NCBI GenBank assembly: GCA_020053305.1
Contig: JAGVNJ010000060.1
Span: 1-38,177 of the forward strand
Direction of reading: 5' to 3'
Origin: Candidatus Edwardsiibacteriota bacterium
GTDB taxonomy: Bacteria; Edwardsbacteria; AC1; EtOH8
DNA length: 38,177 nt
The notes below the pieces were generated by a model. It worked only from the letters and a program-made list of their open reading frames with translations, was not told the DNA's origin and searched no databases. This document shows, one piece after another, positions 6,619-15,521 of this stretch. The position numbers were made by a program, and so were the translations under genes. Positions within the stretch are counted from its first letter, which is position 1. The number at the start of each line of letters is the position of its first letter.

Positions 6619-7257
6619 ATGAAAATTACATATCGCATAGCATTATCTGCCATTATTATTTTTGCGGCATCCTGCGCCGGTCCATATATCCGGAGCCGGG
6701 AGATGCCCCGCGAAGAAATGCAAAAACGGCAGGAGATCGTGGAATGCGCCAAGGGGCTGATGGGGAGCAAGGACCTTGCCTCTATGAATAAATGCTTCAA
6801 GAACGACTGCTCCGGTTTCGCTATAGGTGTGTATCGCCTGATGGGCTTCCGGGTGGATATCAGATCGCACCGGAAAAACCGATCGTTGTCAGAAATGCTG
6901 TTCTTAAACCTGCAGGATAAAGGGATGGCCTACCGCGAACATCAGCCCAACATCGGAGATGCGGTGTTCTTCAAGAATACCACCGATGTGGTCTACGACC
7001 GGATAACCCACATGGGCCTGGTGGAGGAGGTATTTCCGGATGGGACTATCTTAATAATTCACTATAGTTCGGGGATGGTCAACCGGATCAGAATGAACCT
7101 GAAAGATCCCTATCGCGAAAAGAACAGCCGGGGGAAAGTGATCAACAATTATCTCAAGCGGGACGACGCCGGAGCCGGAAAGAGGAACATACTGGCCGGG
7201 GCGCTGTTCCACTCCTACGGCGACATCTATAACTACTGCCGAAGAAATAGAAGATAA
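6619..7257 (+). CDS. Lipoprotein with NlpC/P60-like cysteine peptidase fold
   Basis: The N-terminus is a lipoprotein signal peptide with the lipidated cysteine at residue 19 (FAASCAGP). Cys64 in NDCSGF fits the nucleophile of NlpC/P60 amidases, and His131 in THMGLVEEV fits the catalytic histidine, with His148 (IIHYSSG) as a possible third residue. NIGDAVFF is the usual strand between them (GDxxFF). Such proteins cut peptide bonds in murein or related amides at the cell envelope. The length of 212 residues suits one catalytic domain. It has its own start after a terminator, and the nitroreductase gene follows 14 nt later. Confidence 0.75.
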   Translation: MKITYRIALSAIIIFAASCAGPYIRSREMPREEMQKRQEIVECAKGLMGSKDLASMNKCFKNDCSGFAIGVYRLMGFRVDIRSHRKNRSLSEMLFLNLQDKGMAYREHQPNIGDAVFFKNTTDVVYDRITHMGLVEEVFPDGTILIIHYSSGMVNRIRMNLKDPYREKNSRGKVINNYLKRDDAGAGKRNILAGALFHSYGDIYNYCRRNRR

Positions 7258-7271
7258 ACCAGGAGGATGAT

Positions 7272-8192
7272 ATGCCAGGCGACCAAATGCCATCCCATCA
7301 CGGCGTCAAACAGGCTCCGAAAGGCATCTACCCCAACGATACCCTTAAACTGCTGATAGAGCGGGGAAGCTGCCGGAATTTCACCGGGAAAAAGATCCCG
7401 TCCCGAACCATGGAGCACATATTAAGTGCCGGGGTCCATGCCGCCACCGGCGGCAATCTGCAGCCCTACTCGGTCATAAAAATCGAGGATCCCCGGACAA
7501 ATAAAAAACTGGCCGAAATGTGCCTCCAGCCATTTATCGGGCAGGCCCCGGCCAACCTGTTGTTCTGCCTGGACTGGCGGCGGCTGGAGCGCTGGGCCAG
7601 GCTGGAGGATGCCCCCTTCACCGCCAACAATTCCTTCCGTCACTTCTGGATTTCATTCCAGGACGCCATCATCTGCGCCCAGAACATCTGCACCGCGGCC
7701 GATTCGCTGGGCCTGGGTTCGGTATACATCGGGACGGTGCTGGAGTTCTTTCCACGTCTAAAAAAGATGTTCAACTTGCCCCAGGGGGTTTTCCCGGTGG
7801 TCCTGCTGACCCTGGGCTATCCCAAGGTCAAGCCCTTGTCCCGGAAGAAGCTGCCTCCATCCGCGGTGGTGCATAGCGAAAGATATTCCGAAATGGCGGA
7901 TGCCTTATTGCTAAAGGCTTTCAACGATAAATACCCGGAGGTGAAAATCGAGATAACCCCGGAACGCTTGAAGAGGTTCGAAAAAGTCTGTCTAAAAGTG
8001 GGCGGCAGGAAATTTGCCGACAAATGTCTGGCCAGGGTCAGAAAACAGGGATATATAAATCCCGTTCAAAGATATTTCGGCCTGCACTATGTGGCCGATT
8101 ACATGCCGGAGGGGAACCTGAAATTTTTGAAACAGTTCGAAAACTTCGGGTTCGGATGGTTCCGGGACTACAAACCGCAAGGCGGGAAATAG
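7272..8192 (+). CDS. Nitroreductase-family protein with C-terminal extension
   Basis: The N-terminal 200 residues match the FMN-binding nitroreductase fold: IERGSCRNFTGKKI (phosphate-binding basic patch), AGVHAATGGNLQPYSV, and late AADSLGLGSVYIG followed by VVLLTLGYP. The remaining ~100 residues carry basic helices and the segment YFGLHYVADYMPEGN, seen in a subset of these proteins and of unknown role. The likely activity is NAD(P)H-dependent reduction of an unknown substrate. A good AGGAGG ribosome site precedes the ATG. The exchanger gene starts 1 nt after its stop, so co-transcription is likely. Confidence 0.85.
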   Translation: MPGDQMPSHHGVKQAPKGIYPNDTLKLLIERGSCRNFTGKKIPSRTMEHILSAGVHAATGGNLQPYSVIKIEDPRTNKKLAEMCLQPFIGQAPANLLFCLDWRRLERWARLEDAPFTANNSFRHFWISFQDAIICAQNICTAADSLGLGSVYIGTVLEFFPRLKKMFNLPQGVFPVVLLTLGYPKVKPLSRKKLPPSAVVHSERYSEMADALLLKAFNDKYPEVKIEITPERLKRFEKVCLKVGGRKFADKCLARVRKQGYINPVQRYFGLHYVADYMPEGNLKFLKQFENFGFGWFRDYKPQGGK

Positions 8193-8193
8193 C

Positions 8194-9198
8194 ATGTTGA
8201 TTGTCTGGTTGAAACTCGTTTTATTGGTAGCGTTGATTGTGTTTGCCGGGTCCAAGCTGTCGCGCTACGGCGATATTTTGGGTGAGAAGCTGGGGCTTTC
8301 GGGCAACTGGATAGGGGTGGTGCTGCTGGCGGCGGTGACCTCCCTGCCGGAGTTGTTCTCGGGCATCTCCTCCTCGGCCCTGGTGCGCCAGCCGGACCTG
8401 GCCCTGGGGAATATCTACGGGGCCTGTGTGATGAACCTAGTGGTGGTGGCGGTGATCAGCACCCTGCATACTGATGGTCCGATATCGGCCAGGGTGGGGC
8501 GGGAGCAGTCGCTGAGCGCTGCCTTGGGCATAATAGCCGTAGCGCTATCCGGGATCGGCCTGTTCGTCAGCCGGCAGATACTGCCGATATCCCTGTTCGA
8601 TGTGGGCCTGTTCTCGTTCGCCATCTTTATATTCTATCTGGTGGCCCAGCAGATGATATTCAGGCACGAAAAGGAGAATCCCAGTCAGCGGGAGGAAATC
8701 CGGTATTCGCACATAACCCGGAGAGGGGCGGTCATCAGGTTCTGTCTGGCGGCGGCGGTGATCGTGGCCGCCGGGTTTTACCTGCCCATGGTGGCTGATG
8801 AACTGGCCGGTGTCATGGGCTGGGGCCGTTCCTTCGTAGGCACCGTATTCATGTCGCTGGCCACCACCAGCCCGGAACTGGTGGTCTCCATCAGCGCCCT
8901 CCGGATGGGCCAGGCCGGAATGGCTCTGGGGAACCTTTTCGGCAGCTGTATATTCAATATCAGCCTGATCTTCATCGACGATATTTTCTATCACGGAGCC
9001 ATCATGGCTGATGCCTCGCCCACCCACATCTTTACCGCCTTCCTGACCCTGGCCATGATGGGAGTGGCCCTGACCGGACTGCTGTTTCCGGCCAAGAGGA
9101 AGGGGCTGATCAAGGTGGGCTGGGATGCGGCCGTTATTTTCGGGCTGTACTTGTTGGGGGTGTATGTGATCTTCAGGATGGGCCTGACTCTGGGTTAA
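8194..9198 (+). CDS. Sodium/calcium exchanger family protein (CaCA, YrbG-like)
   Basis: An integral membrane protein with the two inverted repeats of the CaCA family. The alpha-1 motif is at about residues 46-75 (VTSLPELFSGISS, then ALGNIYGACVMNL) and alpha-2 at about 225-255 (TTSPELVVSISAL, then ALGNLFGSCIFNI). Both contain the SLPE/TSPE and GN.(Y/F)G motifs with the acidic and asparagine residues that bind cation. About ten membrane helices are visible and the length (334) is typical. It should exchange Na+ (or H+) for Ca2+ or another cation. It is the first of six closely spaced genes leading into trehalose synthesis. Confidence 0.9.
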   Translation: MLIVWLKLVLLVALIVFAGSKLSRYGDILGEKLGLSGNWIGVVLLAAVTSLPELFSGISSSALVRQPDLALGNIYGACVMNLVVVAVISTLHTDGPISARVGREQSLSAALGIIAVALSGIGLFVSRQILPISLFDVGLFSFAIFIFYLVAQQMIFRHEKENPSQREEIRYSHITRRGAVIRFCLAAAVIVAAGFYLPMVADELAGVMGWGRSFVGTVFMSLATTSPELVVSISALRMGQAGMALGNLFGSCIFNISLIFIDDIFYHGAIMADASPTHIFTAFLTLAMMGVALTGLLFPAKRKGLIKVGWDAAVIFGLYLLGVYVIFRMGLTLG

Positions 9199-9226
9199 CT
9201 AAGCAAACAATGCAGGATCATCTTCG

Positions 9227-10366
9227 ATGGAAAAATATATCAGCGACATAAGCGTGATAGTGGTGTTCTCTGCGGTTCTGTCGTGGCTGGCGATAATCTC
9301 CCGGCAGCCGCTGATCATCGGTTATCTGGTCTGCGGGGCCCTGATCGGCCCCTGGGGCTTCAAACTGGTCAAGGACGTAAGTTTCGTCAATGCCGTCTCC
9401 CAGCTGGGGATAATATTATTGCTGTTCCATGCCGGACTGGTTCTGCATCCCCGGCGGCTGAAGCAGCTGTTCAGACCGACCGCCCTGATCACATCGGGGC
9501 AGAGCCTGCTGGTATGGGCCGGGGTGTTTTTATTGGCCCTGGTTTTCGGCTACAGCCTGAAATCCGGAATTATCATCGGGCTGACCATGATCTTCAGCAG
9601 CACCATCCTGGTGGTCAAGCTGATTCCCACCACCACCCTGCACCATCAGAGGATGGGGGCCTTCGCCATAGCCATCTTGATAGCCCAGGATATTATCGCG
9701 GTCGGTTTCCTGGCGCTGATCAGCGGCACCGGCCATCCCCTGTGGCTTTTGGTGAAGGGGATGCTTCTGGCGGCGGCGGCCCTGGCCTTTGAACATTTTC
9801 TGTTGCGAAAAATAATGCGGCGGATCCAGCACTATCACGAAGTTCTTTTCCTGATGGCCCTGGGATGGGGTTTGGGGCTGGCCCTGGCCGCCCACCTGAT
9901 AGGCTTCTCCCCGGAGGCGGCGGCCTTCATCGCCGGGGTGGCCCTGGCCCGGGAGCCGCTGGCCCTGTTTCTTTCCGAGGGATTAAAGCAATTCCGGGAT
10001 TTTTTCCTGGTTTTCTTTTTTTTCGTGCTGGGCGCCCAGTTCAACTTTGGCCAGGCCGGAGCTATAATAATACCCGCATTGATTCTGTCCCTGGCTGTGA
10101 TGGCCATCAAAATGTTCAGCTTTGAGACGTTGTTCCGGCTGGTGGGGGAAACGAAGAAATTTTCCCGGGAGGCCGGGATCAGGCTTTCCCAGTCCAGCGA
10201 GTTCGCCCTGATCATCGCCGCCGCCCTGTTCGGACTGGGTCATATAGACGGCAGGACCTGGCAGATGATACAGATGGTGACCATCTTTACCATGGTGATG
10301 TCCTCATATCTGGTGGTCTTCATATACCCCACGCCGCTGGGTGCGGAGGGGTTGCAGAAAGTGTGA
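9227..10366 (+). CDS. CPA2-family cation:proton antiporter (KefB-like membrane domain)
   Basis: It consists of a membrane domain only, about 12 helices in 379 residues. The family motifs are visible: GYLVCGALIGPWGF early, LLLFHAGL (helix 3), TMIFSSTILVVKL, and AIAILIAQDIIAV with the ion-binding QD. No C-terminal RCK/TrkA domain is present, so nucleotide gating as in KefB/KefC is unlikely. The expected activity is K+ or Na+/H+ exchange. It lies 28 nt after the CaCA exchanger and 31 nt before the trehalose-phosphate synthase, which suggests a role in ionic or osmotic stress. Confidence 0.88.
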   Translation: MEKYISDISVIVVFSAVLSWLAIISRQPLIIGYLVCGALIGPWGFKLVKDVSFVNAVSQLGIILLLFHAGLVLHPRRLKQLFRPTALITSGQSLLVWAGVFLLALVFGYSLKSGIIIGLTMIFSSTILVVKLIPTTTLHHQRMGAFAIAILIAQDIIAVGFLALISGTGHPLWLLVKGMLLAAAALAFEHFLLRKIMRRIQHYHEVLFLMALGWGLGLALAAHLIGFSPEAAAFIAGVALAREPLALFLSEGLKQFRDFFLVFFFFVLGAQFNFGQAGAIIIPALILSLAVMAIKMFSFETLFRLVGETKKFSREAGIRLSQSSEFALIIAAALFGLGHIDGRTWQMIQMVTIFTMVMSSYLVVFIYPTPLGAEGLQKV

Positions 10367-10397
10367 GCTTTGGGAAAATATTATTTAAGAAGATAAT

Positions 10398-12626
10398 ATG
10401 AAATTTAATTTTACCATCATTATTTCGATATTCATCGCCGTCAGCCTGGTGGTGTTGGGCTTTGCCCTGGTTCAGGTTCATCAGGAGAGGCAGCGGCTGA
10501 ATATCGAACTGGAGCAGCGGGCCAATTTGCTGGGTGAGGCCCTCCATGAAAGCATCTCCGGCCAGCTGGCCCAGGAGAATTACCAGAAGATCAGCCAGCT
10601 GGTGGCAAAGTTCAACCAGAAACAGCGGATCTTGGGGCTGGCGGTCTATAATGTCAAGGACAGCCTGGTGGGGATCTCCCCGGGCTTGGAGATATACATG
10701 CCTTTCGCCCAGATTCCCCTGAAGCAGGCCATGGGAGTGGACAGCTGTTTCGGCCAGCAGTTAAAGGCCGGCACCAAAAATTTTTATCTGCACATCAGGC
10801 CCATCCATGAAGAGGGGCCTCTGGTAGGAGCTGCGGTGCTTTTTCAGGACACCGATTATATTCAAAAAAGGCTGGGGGATATCTGGCGGGCCAATTTCAT
10901 CAGGTTGCTGGTGCTGGCCCTGGCGGTGGCTCTGGTAACCACCCTGGTGATCCAGTGGAGCATTTTTATCCCGATGAACCGGATGGTGGAATGGATGAAG
11001 AACCTGCGGGAGCAGAAGCCTTCAACCGAGGCCGTGATGCCTCCCCAGGACTTCTTCTCACCCTTGAGCCGGGAGGTGTCCCACATGGCCGAGAGTATTC
11101 TGGAAGCCAGGGAGGCGGCCGAACAGGAGGCCCGCCTCCGGGCCATGGGAGAATCGGTATGGACCCCGGAACGTCTCAAGGAGGAGATGCGGACACTGCT
11201 GGACGACAAGCAGCTGGTGGTGGTCTCCAATCGGGAGCCGTACATGCACAACCGGAAAGGCAAGAGCATCGAATGGATCATGCCGGCCAGCGGAATGGTC
11301 ACCGCCATAGAGCCGATCCTCAAGGCCTGCGGAGGTACCTGGATAGCCTCTGGCACCGGGGACGCAGATCGGGATGTGGTTGACGAGGACGACAAGGTCC
11401 GGGTGCCGCCCGATGATCCCCGCTATAATCTGAAAAGACTGTGGCTGTCCAAGGAGGAGGAAGAGGGCTTTTATTACGGTTTTTCCAACGAGGGGTTGTG
11501 GCCGCTGTGTCATATTGCCCATACCCGCCCCATCTTTCGCAAGGAGGACTGGCAGTACTACCAGCAGGTCAACCAGAAGTTCGCCGATGCCGTGCTGGAT
11601 GAGATCGAGGGGTTGGAGGAGCCGCTGATCCTGATCCAGGATTACCATTTTGCCTTGCTGCCGCAGATGCTGAAATCAAAAAGGCCCGATGCCCGGGTGG
11701 CCATCTTCTGGCACATCCCCTGGCCCAACTCCGAGTCCTTCGGGATCTGCCCCTGGCAGAGGGAGCTGCTTTACGGCATGCAGGGGGCCGACCTGATAGG
11801 GTTTCACACCCAATTCCACTGCAATAATTTTCTCGATACCATGGCCCGGGCAGTGGAATCCCAGATCAACTGGGACAATTTTACCGTCAGGGTGGGCGGC
11901 CACACCACTCTGGTAAAACCGTTTCCCATCAGCATCGCCTTTACCCTGCTGGATATGGAGCGGGTCCCCGAGCACCAGGCCTCCAAGGAGGACCTGTTCA
12001 AGGAGCATGGCATCAAGGCCGAATTCATGGGGGTGGGCGTCGACCGGCTGGATTATACCAAGGGTCTGATAGAGAGATTCCTGGCGGTGGAGAATTTTCT
12101 GGAAAGAAATCCCGAATACCAGGGAAAATTCACCTTCGTGGAGCTGGGGGCCCCCAGCCGGACCCATATCAAGCGTTACTCCGACCTGGTGGCCGAGGTG
12201 GAGAAGGAGGTCGAGAGGATAAACTGGCGTTTCAAGGGCAAGGACTGGAAGCCGATACTGTTCCTGAAGAAGCATCACAGCCATCAGGAGATCGCCCCCT
12301 ACTACCAGGCGGCGGACCTTTGCATGGTCACCTCCCTGCATGACGGCATGAACCTGGTGGCCAAGGAATTCATCGCCTCCCGGAGCAACGGGGACGGGGT
12401 GTTGATCCTGAGCCGGTTCACCGGGGCGGTTCGCGAGATGCGGGATGCCTTGCTAATCAATCCCTACGACATAGAACGCACCGCCGGGGCCATCAGGTAC
12501 GCCCTGGAGATGCCGGCCGATGAGAGGAAACAGAGGATGGGGAACATGCGCCAGCATCTGCTTAAGAATAACATCTTCCTTTGGGCGGCCCGCTTGATCA
12601 GAGAACTCAGCGCAGTAAGAGTGTAA
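10398..12626 (+). CDS. Membrane-anchored trehalose-6-phosphate synthase (GT20) with sensor-like N-terminus
   Basis: The 742-residue protein has two parts. Residues 1-260 look like a receptor: a membrane helix at about 5-27, an extracytoplasmic domain of about 130 residues, a second helix at about 166-190, and a HAMP-like coiled segment (IFIPMNRMVEWMKNLREQ, then EVSHMAESILEAREAAEQE). From about 270 it is a GT20 synthase: VVSNREPY, GTWIASGTGD, IQDYHFALLP, HIPWPNSESFGICPW, VDRLDYTKGL and HDGMNLVAKEF. GT20 enzymes join a sugar nucleotide to glucose-6-phosphate. The HIPWPN...CPW variant also occurs in glucosylglycerol-phosphate synthases, so the acceptor is not certain. The downstream phosphatase and TreT-like gene favour trehalose. 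Classical OtsA lacks the first 260 residues. Confidence 0.88.
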   Translation: MKFNFTIIISIFIAVSLVVLGFALVQVHQERQRLNIELEQRANLLGEALHESISGQLAQENYQKISQLVAKFNQKQRILGLAVYNVKDSLVGISPGLEIYMPFAQIPLKQAMGVDSCFGQQLKAGTKNFYLHIRPIHEEGPLVGAAVLFQDTDYIQKRLGDIWRANFIRLLVLALAVALVTTLVIQWSIFIPMNRMVEWMKNLREQKPSTEAVMPPQDFFSPLSREVSHMAESILEAREAAEQEARLRAMGESVWTPERLKEEMRTLLDDKQLVVVSNREPYMHNRKGKSIEWIMPASGMVTAIEPILKACGGTWIASGTGDADRDVVDEDDKVRVPPDDPRYNLKRLWLSKEEEEGFYYGFSNEGLWPLCHIAHTRPIFRKEDWQYYQQVNQKFADAVLDEIEGLEEPLILIQDYHFALLPQMLKSKRPDARVAIFWHIPWPNSESFGICPWQRELLYGMQGADLIGFHTQFHCNNFLDTMARAVESQINWDNFTVRVGGHTTLVKPFPISIAFTLLDMERVPEHQASKEDLFKEHGIKAEFMGVGVDRLDYTKGLIERFLAVENFLERNPEYQGKFTFVELGAPSRTHIKRYSDLVAEVEKEVERINWRFKGKDWKPILFLKKHHSHQEIAPYYQAADLCMVTSLHDGMNLVAKEFIASRSNGDGVLILSRFTGAVREMRDALLINPYDIERTAGAIRYALEMPADERKQRMGNMRQHLLKNNIFLWAARLIRELSAVRV

Positions 12627-12647
12627 TTTTATTAGTTAGGTGATGAT

Positions 12648-13484
12648 ATGCGAAGCAAGGCCAAAAACCCTTTCGTCTTTATGACCTCATCCTCCCTGGT
12701 GACCATTACCGAACGCAAGGCCGGTAATATCAGGGAGCTGCTGGAGGGCATCAAAGTGGTAAGCGGATCGTCCATCTACCATCACAGCCACCAGGTATAC
12801 CGGGAATGGCAGACCTTCGGCCGGCCGCCTATCCATGACTTCGGATACTGGGTGGGTGAGGTGATCCGGGAAAAGGGGCTGGGAGAAAGACTGGCGGCGG
12901 TGGATCCCACCCAGTACGACGACATCAGGAGTTTTCGAAGCCGGCTGGTGGAGATAATTGAAGAGCACCTGGCCAGCGATCCCATAACAAACCAGGCACC
13001 CCAGGGGAGCCAGTTCAACTTCTGCGAGTCGACCTCGGTAATTCTGGACACCGGCGCCAGGGCCGGAAACCTGGATGAATTCATCCAGGCCCTGGGAAGG
13101 ATCACCAGCCGCTCCCTGTATTACCATCTTTTCGAGGCCAGGATCAGGCTGCACCGTTTTGACAACGATTTTTCCATCTGGCTCCGGGAACAGCTGGAGG
13201 CGCCGGAGATAGCCGCTGAGATATCCAAACTGGATATCTCGGTGTCAAGCCTGGAACAGTTGAGGGCCCATCTGTTCATCATCCTGGGGAAATATCGGGG
13301 AGTGCCTCCCGGGGAGCTGGTGAAAAAAGTGGTCCAGCTGCCGGCCGAGATGATAGAATTGCTGATGGATACCATATCCTACCCGGTCCGCAGCCTTAAT
13401 CGTTTTTTCGATGAGAAGATAAAACCCGAGGAACTGTCCGCTCTCCGTTCCAAGGGCAATAACCGCAAGGGAGGGACGAAGTAG
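12648..13484 (+). CDS. DUF5752-family protein, internally duplicated
   Basis: I recognise this as the DUF5752 type found beside trehalose glycosyltransferases; its function is unknown. Two halves resemble each other. One runs from about residue 43 (GSSIYHHSHQVYREWQTF...DFGYWVGEVI...IRSFRSRLVEIIEEHL). The other runs from about residue 160 (SRSLYYHLFEARIRLHRF...DFSIWLREQL...SLEQLRAHLFIILGKY). Each has an aromatic/histidine cluster, a Trp-containing helix and a terminal amphipathic helix. The first copy has HHSH where the second has YYHLFEAR. It is 21 nt after the synthase and 1 nt before the TreT-like gene, so it is very likely translated with them. A helper or regulatory role for the glycosyltransferase is an inference. 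Confidence 0.75.
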   Translation: MRSKAKNPFVFMTSSSLVTITERKAGNIRELLEGIKVVSGSSIYHHSHQVYREWQTFGRPPIHDFGYWVGEVIREKGLGERLAAVDPTQYDDIRSFRSRLVEIIEEHLASDPITNQAPQGSQFNFCESTSVILDTGARAGNLDEFIQALGRITSRSLYYHLFEARIRLHRFDNDFSIWLREQLEAPEIAAEISKLDISVSSLEQLRAHLFIILGKYRGVPPGELVKKVVQLPAEMIELLMDTISYPVRSLNRFFDEKIKPEELSALRSKGNNRKGGTK

Positions 13485-13485
13485 C

Positions 13486-14718
13486 ATGGCTTTAGCAAAA
13501 TTAGACGATTACCGCCAGGTGGTGGGCGACCCCGAGATAGAAGAGATGCGGGCCATCGCCCGCCAGCTGAAGGGCGCCCGGATGAAACATATCAACTCCA
13601 CCTCGGTGGGCGGCGGAGTGGCGGAGATCCTGCACCGGATGGTGCCGCTGCTCAACGAAATGGATATCCTGGCCAGATGGGAGGTGATCAAGGGGGGCGA
13701 CGATTTTTTCAATATCACCAAGGCTTTTCACAACGCCCTCCACGGCAAACCGGAAAATATAACCCCGGAGATGTTCCGGGTGTTTATTGATTACAACCGT
13801 AAAAATGCCGAGGAGATGGATTTTTCCCAGGACGATTTCGTGTTCATCCACGACCCCCAGCCCATCTGTCTGATAGAGAAAAGGGCCCAATCCAAGGCCC
13901 ATTGGGTCTGGCGCTGCCATATAGATATCTCCACTCCCCAATCCGATCTTTGGGAATTCCTTAAAAATTATGTGGAGCGATACGAAGGAGCGGTCATCTC
14001 GTCCCCCAGCTTCTCCCAGAAATTATCGGTTCCCCAGTTCCTGATCCCGCCATCCATCGATCCGCTGGCCGACAAGAACAAGGAGTTGGAGCCGCGATTC
14101 ATCAATTCGGTATTCGAAAAGTACGGCATTGACCGCAAGCGGCCTATCGTCACCCAGATCTCCAGGTTCGACCGCCTGAAGGATCCGGTGGGCCTGATCA
14201 AAGCCTTTAAGATGGTCAATAAAAAGCTGGACTGCCAGCTGGTGCTGGCCGGGGGCGGGGCCACCGACGATCCCGAGGGCCTGCTGGTGCTGGAGGAGGT
14301 CAAGGCCGAGGCCGAAGGCAGCCCCGATATCCATATTCTCCACCTGGCGCCGGGGGCCGACCTGGAGATCAACGCCCTGGTCCGGGGTTCTTCCATCATC
14401 GTCCAGAACTCCATCAAGGAGGGCTTCGGCCTGACGGTTTCCGAGGCCCTGTGGAAGGGAAAGGCCATCATCAGCCGGCCGGTGGGCGGCATCACCCAGC
14501 AGGTGCTGCACGACGTCACCGGCCTGCTGGTCCATTCCACCGAAGGGCTGGCCTATTCCATCCGCTATCTGCTGGCCAATCCGGAGCTGGCCTCGGCCCT
14601 GGGCAAGACCGGCAAGGAGTTCGTCAGGGGCAATTTCCTGATCACCCGCCACCTGCGCCGCTATATGCTGGTGATGCTATCCACCAGGTTCTCCGGCCAT
14701 AAGGAAATCTGCCTATGA
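13486..14718 (+). CDS. treT: TreT-like trehalose glycosyltransferring synthase (GT4)
   Basis: A GT-B glycosyltransferase of 410 residues. The N-terminal lobe has HINSTSVGGGVAEILHRMVPLL, FFNITKAFHNALHG and VFIHDPQP, all characteristic of TreT, which forms trehalose directly from an NDP-glucose and glucose. The C-terminal lobe has VTQISRFDRLKDPVGLI, LAGGGATDDPEG and the GT4 E-x7-E motif in EGFGLTVSEALW. TreT can run in either direction, so it may also break trehalose down. It sits between the DUF5752 gene (1 nt) and the phosphatase (4-nt overlap). Its presence next to a GT20 synthase means two routes to trehalose in one operon. Confidence 0.88.
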   Translation: MALAKLDDYRQVVGDPEIEEMRAIARQLKGARMKHINSTSVGGGVAEILHRMVPLLNEMDILARWEVIKGGDDFFNITKAFHNALHGKPENITPEMFRVFIDYNRKNAEEMDFSQDDFVFIHDPQPICLIEKRAQSKAHWVWRCHIDISTPQSDLWEFLKNYVERYEGAVISSPSFSQKLSVPQFLIPPSIDPLADKNKELEPRFINSVFEKYGIDRKRPIVTQISRFDRLKDPVGLIKAFKMVNKKLDCQLVLAGGGATDDPEGLLVLEEVKAEAEGSPDIHILHLAPGADLEINALVRGSSIIVQNSIKEGFGLTVSEALWKGKAIISRPVGGITQQVLHDVTGLLVHSTEGLAYSIRYLLANPELASALGKTGKEFVRGNFLITRHLRRYMLVMLSTRFSGHKEICL

Positions 14719-15434
14719 TCCTGCTGATGCTGGATTTCGACGGAACCCTGGCCCCCATCCGGCCCCGCCCCGAAATGGCCAAGCTTTCGGCCGGCGCCCT
14801 GAATCTGCTTGAACGGCTGGGGAGGTCTCCGGATGTAATACTGGCCATCATCAGCGGGCGGAAGCTGGCCGAACTGAAAAAGCTGGTGCCGGTTCGGGGC
14901 ATATATTACGCCGGTTGCCACGGCCTGGAGATCAACGGGCCCGGAATAAAATTTATCCACCCCCGGGCCAGGGCGGCCCTCCCCGACCTGAAAGCCCTGA
15001 AGAAAGATCTAAAAAGTTTGAAAGGCCAACTGCCCGGGGCCCTGATCGAGGACAAGGGATTTTCGGTTGCCTTCCATTTTCGCAACATGGCCGGGCGGCA
15101 TATCGCTTTTATGAACGAACAGATCTCCGGGATGCAAAAAAAATATCCCCGTCTGCTCTGCCAGCCTGGCAGGAAGGTGTATGATTTCAGGCCCAAGGTG
15201 TCCTGGGACAAGGGGCGGGCCGTCAAGCTGCTATTGAACAAGCTTTGCAGTAAAAAACCGTTCCCGGTATATATCGGCGATGATGCTACCGATGAGGATG
15301 CTTTTAGAGCGTTACGGGGGATTGGTCTTACTATTTTAGTAGAGAACCCGGAGAGAGGCCGGGGTCGGACCGCGGCGGTTTATCGGCTGGCATCCCCGGC
15401 CAAAGTACTGACATTTTTAAAATCCCTGTTATGA
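14715..15434 (+). CDS. otsB: Trehalose-6-phosphate phosphatase (HAD-IIB)
   Basis: A HAD-superfamily phosphatase of 239 residues, usual for OtsB. The four motifs are in order: DFDGTLAPI (nucleophile Asp8 and acid Asp10), SGR at about residue 51, a lysine in the WDKGRAV segment, and GDDATDEDAFRAL (Mg2+-binding acids). It should convert trehalose-6-phosphate to trehalose after the upstream GT20 enzyme. The ATG overlaps the TreT stop in an ATGA, so translation is coupled. The last codons are slightly AT-richer, and the gene ends the operon before a cluster of hairpins. Confidence 0.92.
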   Translation: MILLMLDFDGTLAPIRPRPEMAKLSAGALNLLERLGRSPDVILAIISGRKLAELKKLVPVRGIYYAGCHGLEINGPGIKFIHPRARAALPDLKALKKDLKSLKGQLPGALIEDKGFSVAFHFRNMAGRHIAFMNEQISGMQKKYPRLLCQPGRKVYDFRPKVSWDKGRAVKLLLNKLCSKKPFPVYIGDDATDEDAFRALRGIGLTILVENPERGRGRTAAVYRLASPAKVLTFLKSLL

Positions 15435-15475
15435 TTGCCTTAACAGGTTGGTTCTGCTCTACTTGCTTTCTCTCC

Positions 15476-15497
15476 GCTTTCTCTTTGAAGAGAAAGC
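15476..15497. repeat. Short hairpin
   Basis: A perfect 10-bp stem (15476-15485 with 15488-15497) with a 2-base loop, 42 nt after otsB. There is no T-run after it. It could fold in RNA but is not a classical terminator. Confidence 0.5.
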
Positions 15498-15521
15498 TAC
15501 AAAGTATTACCGCCCCTTTAT

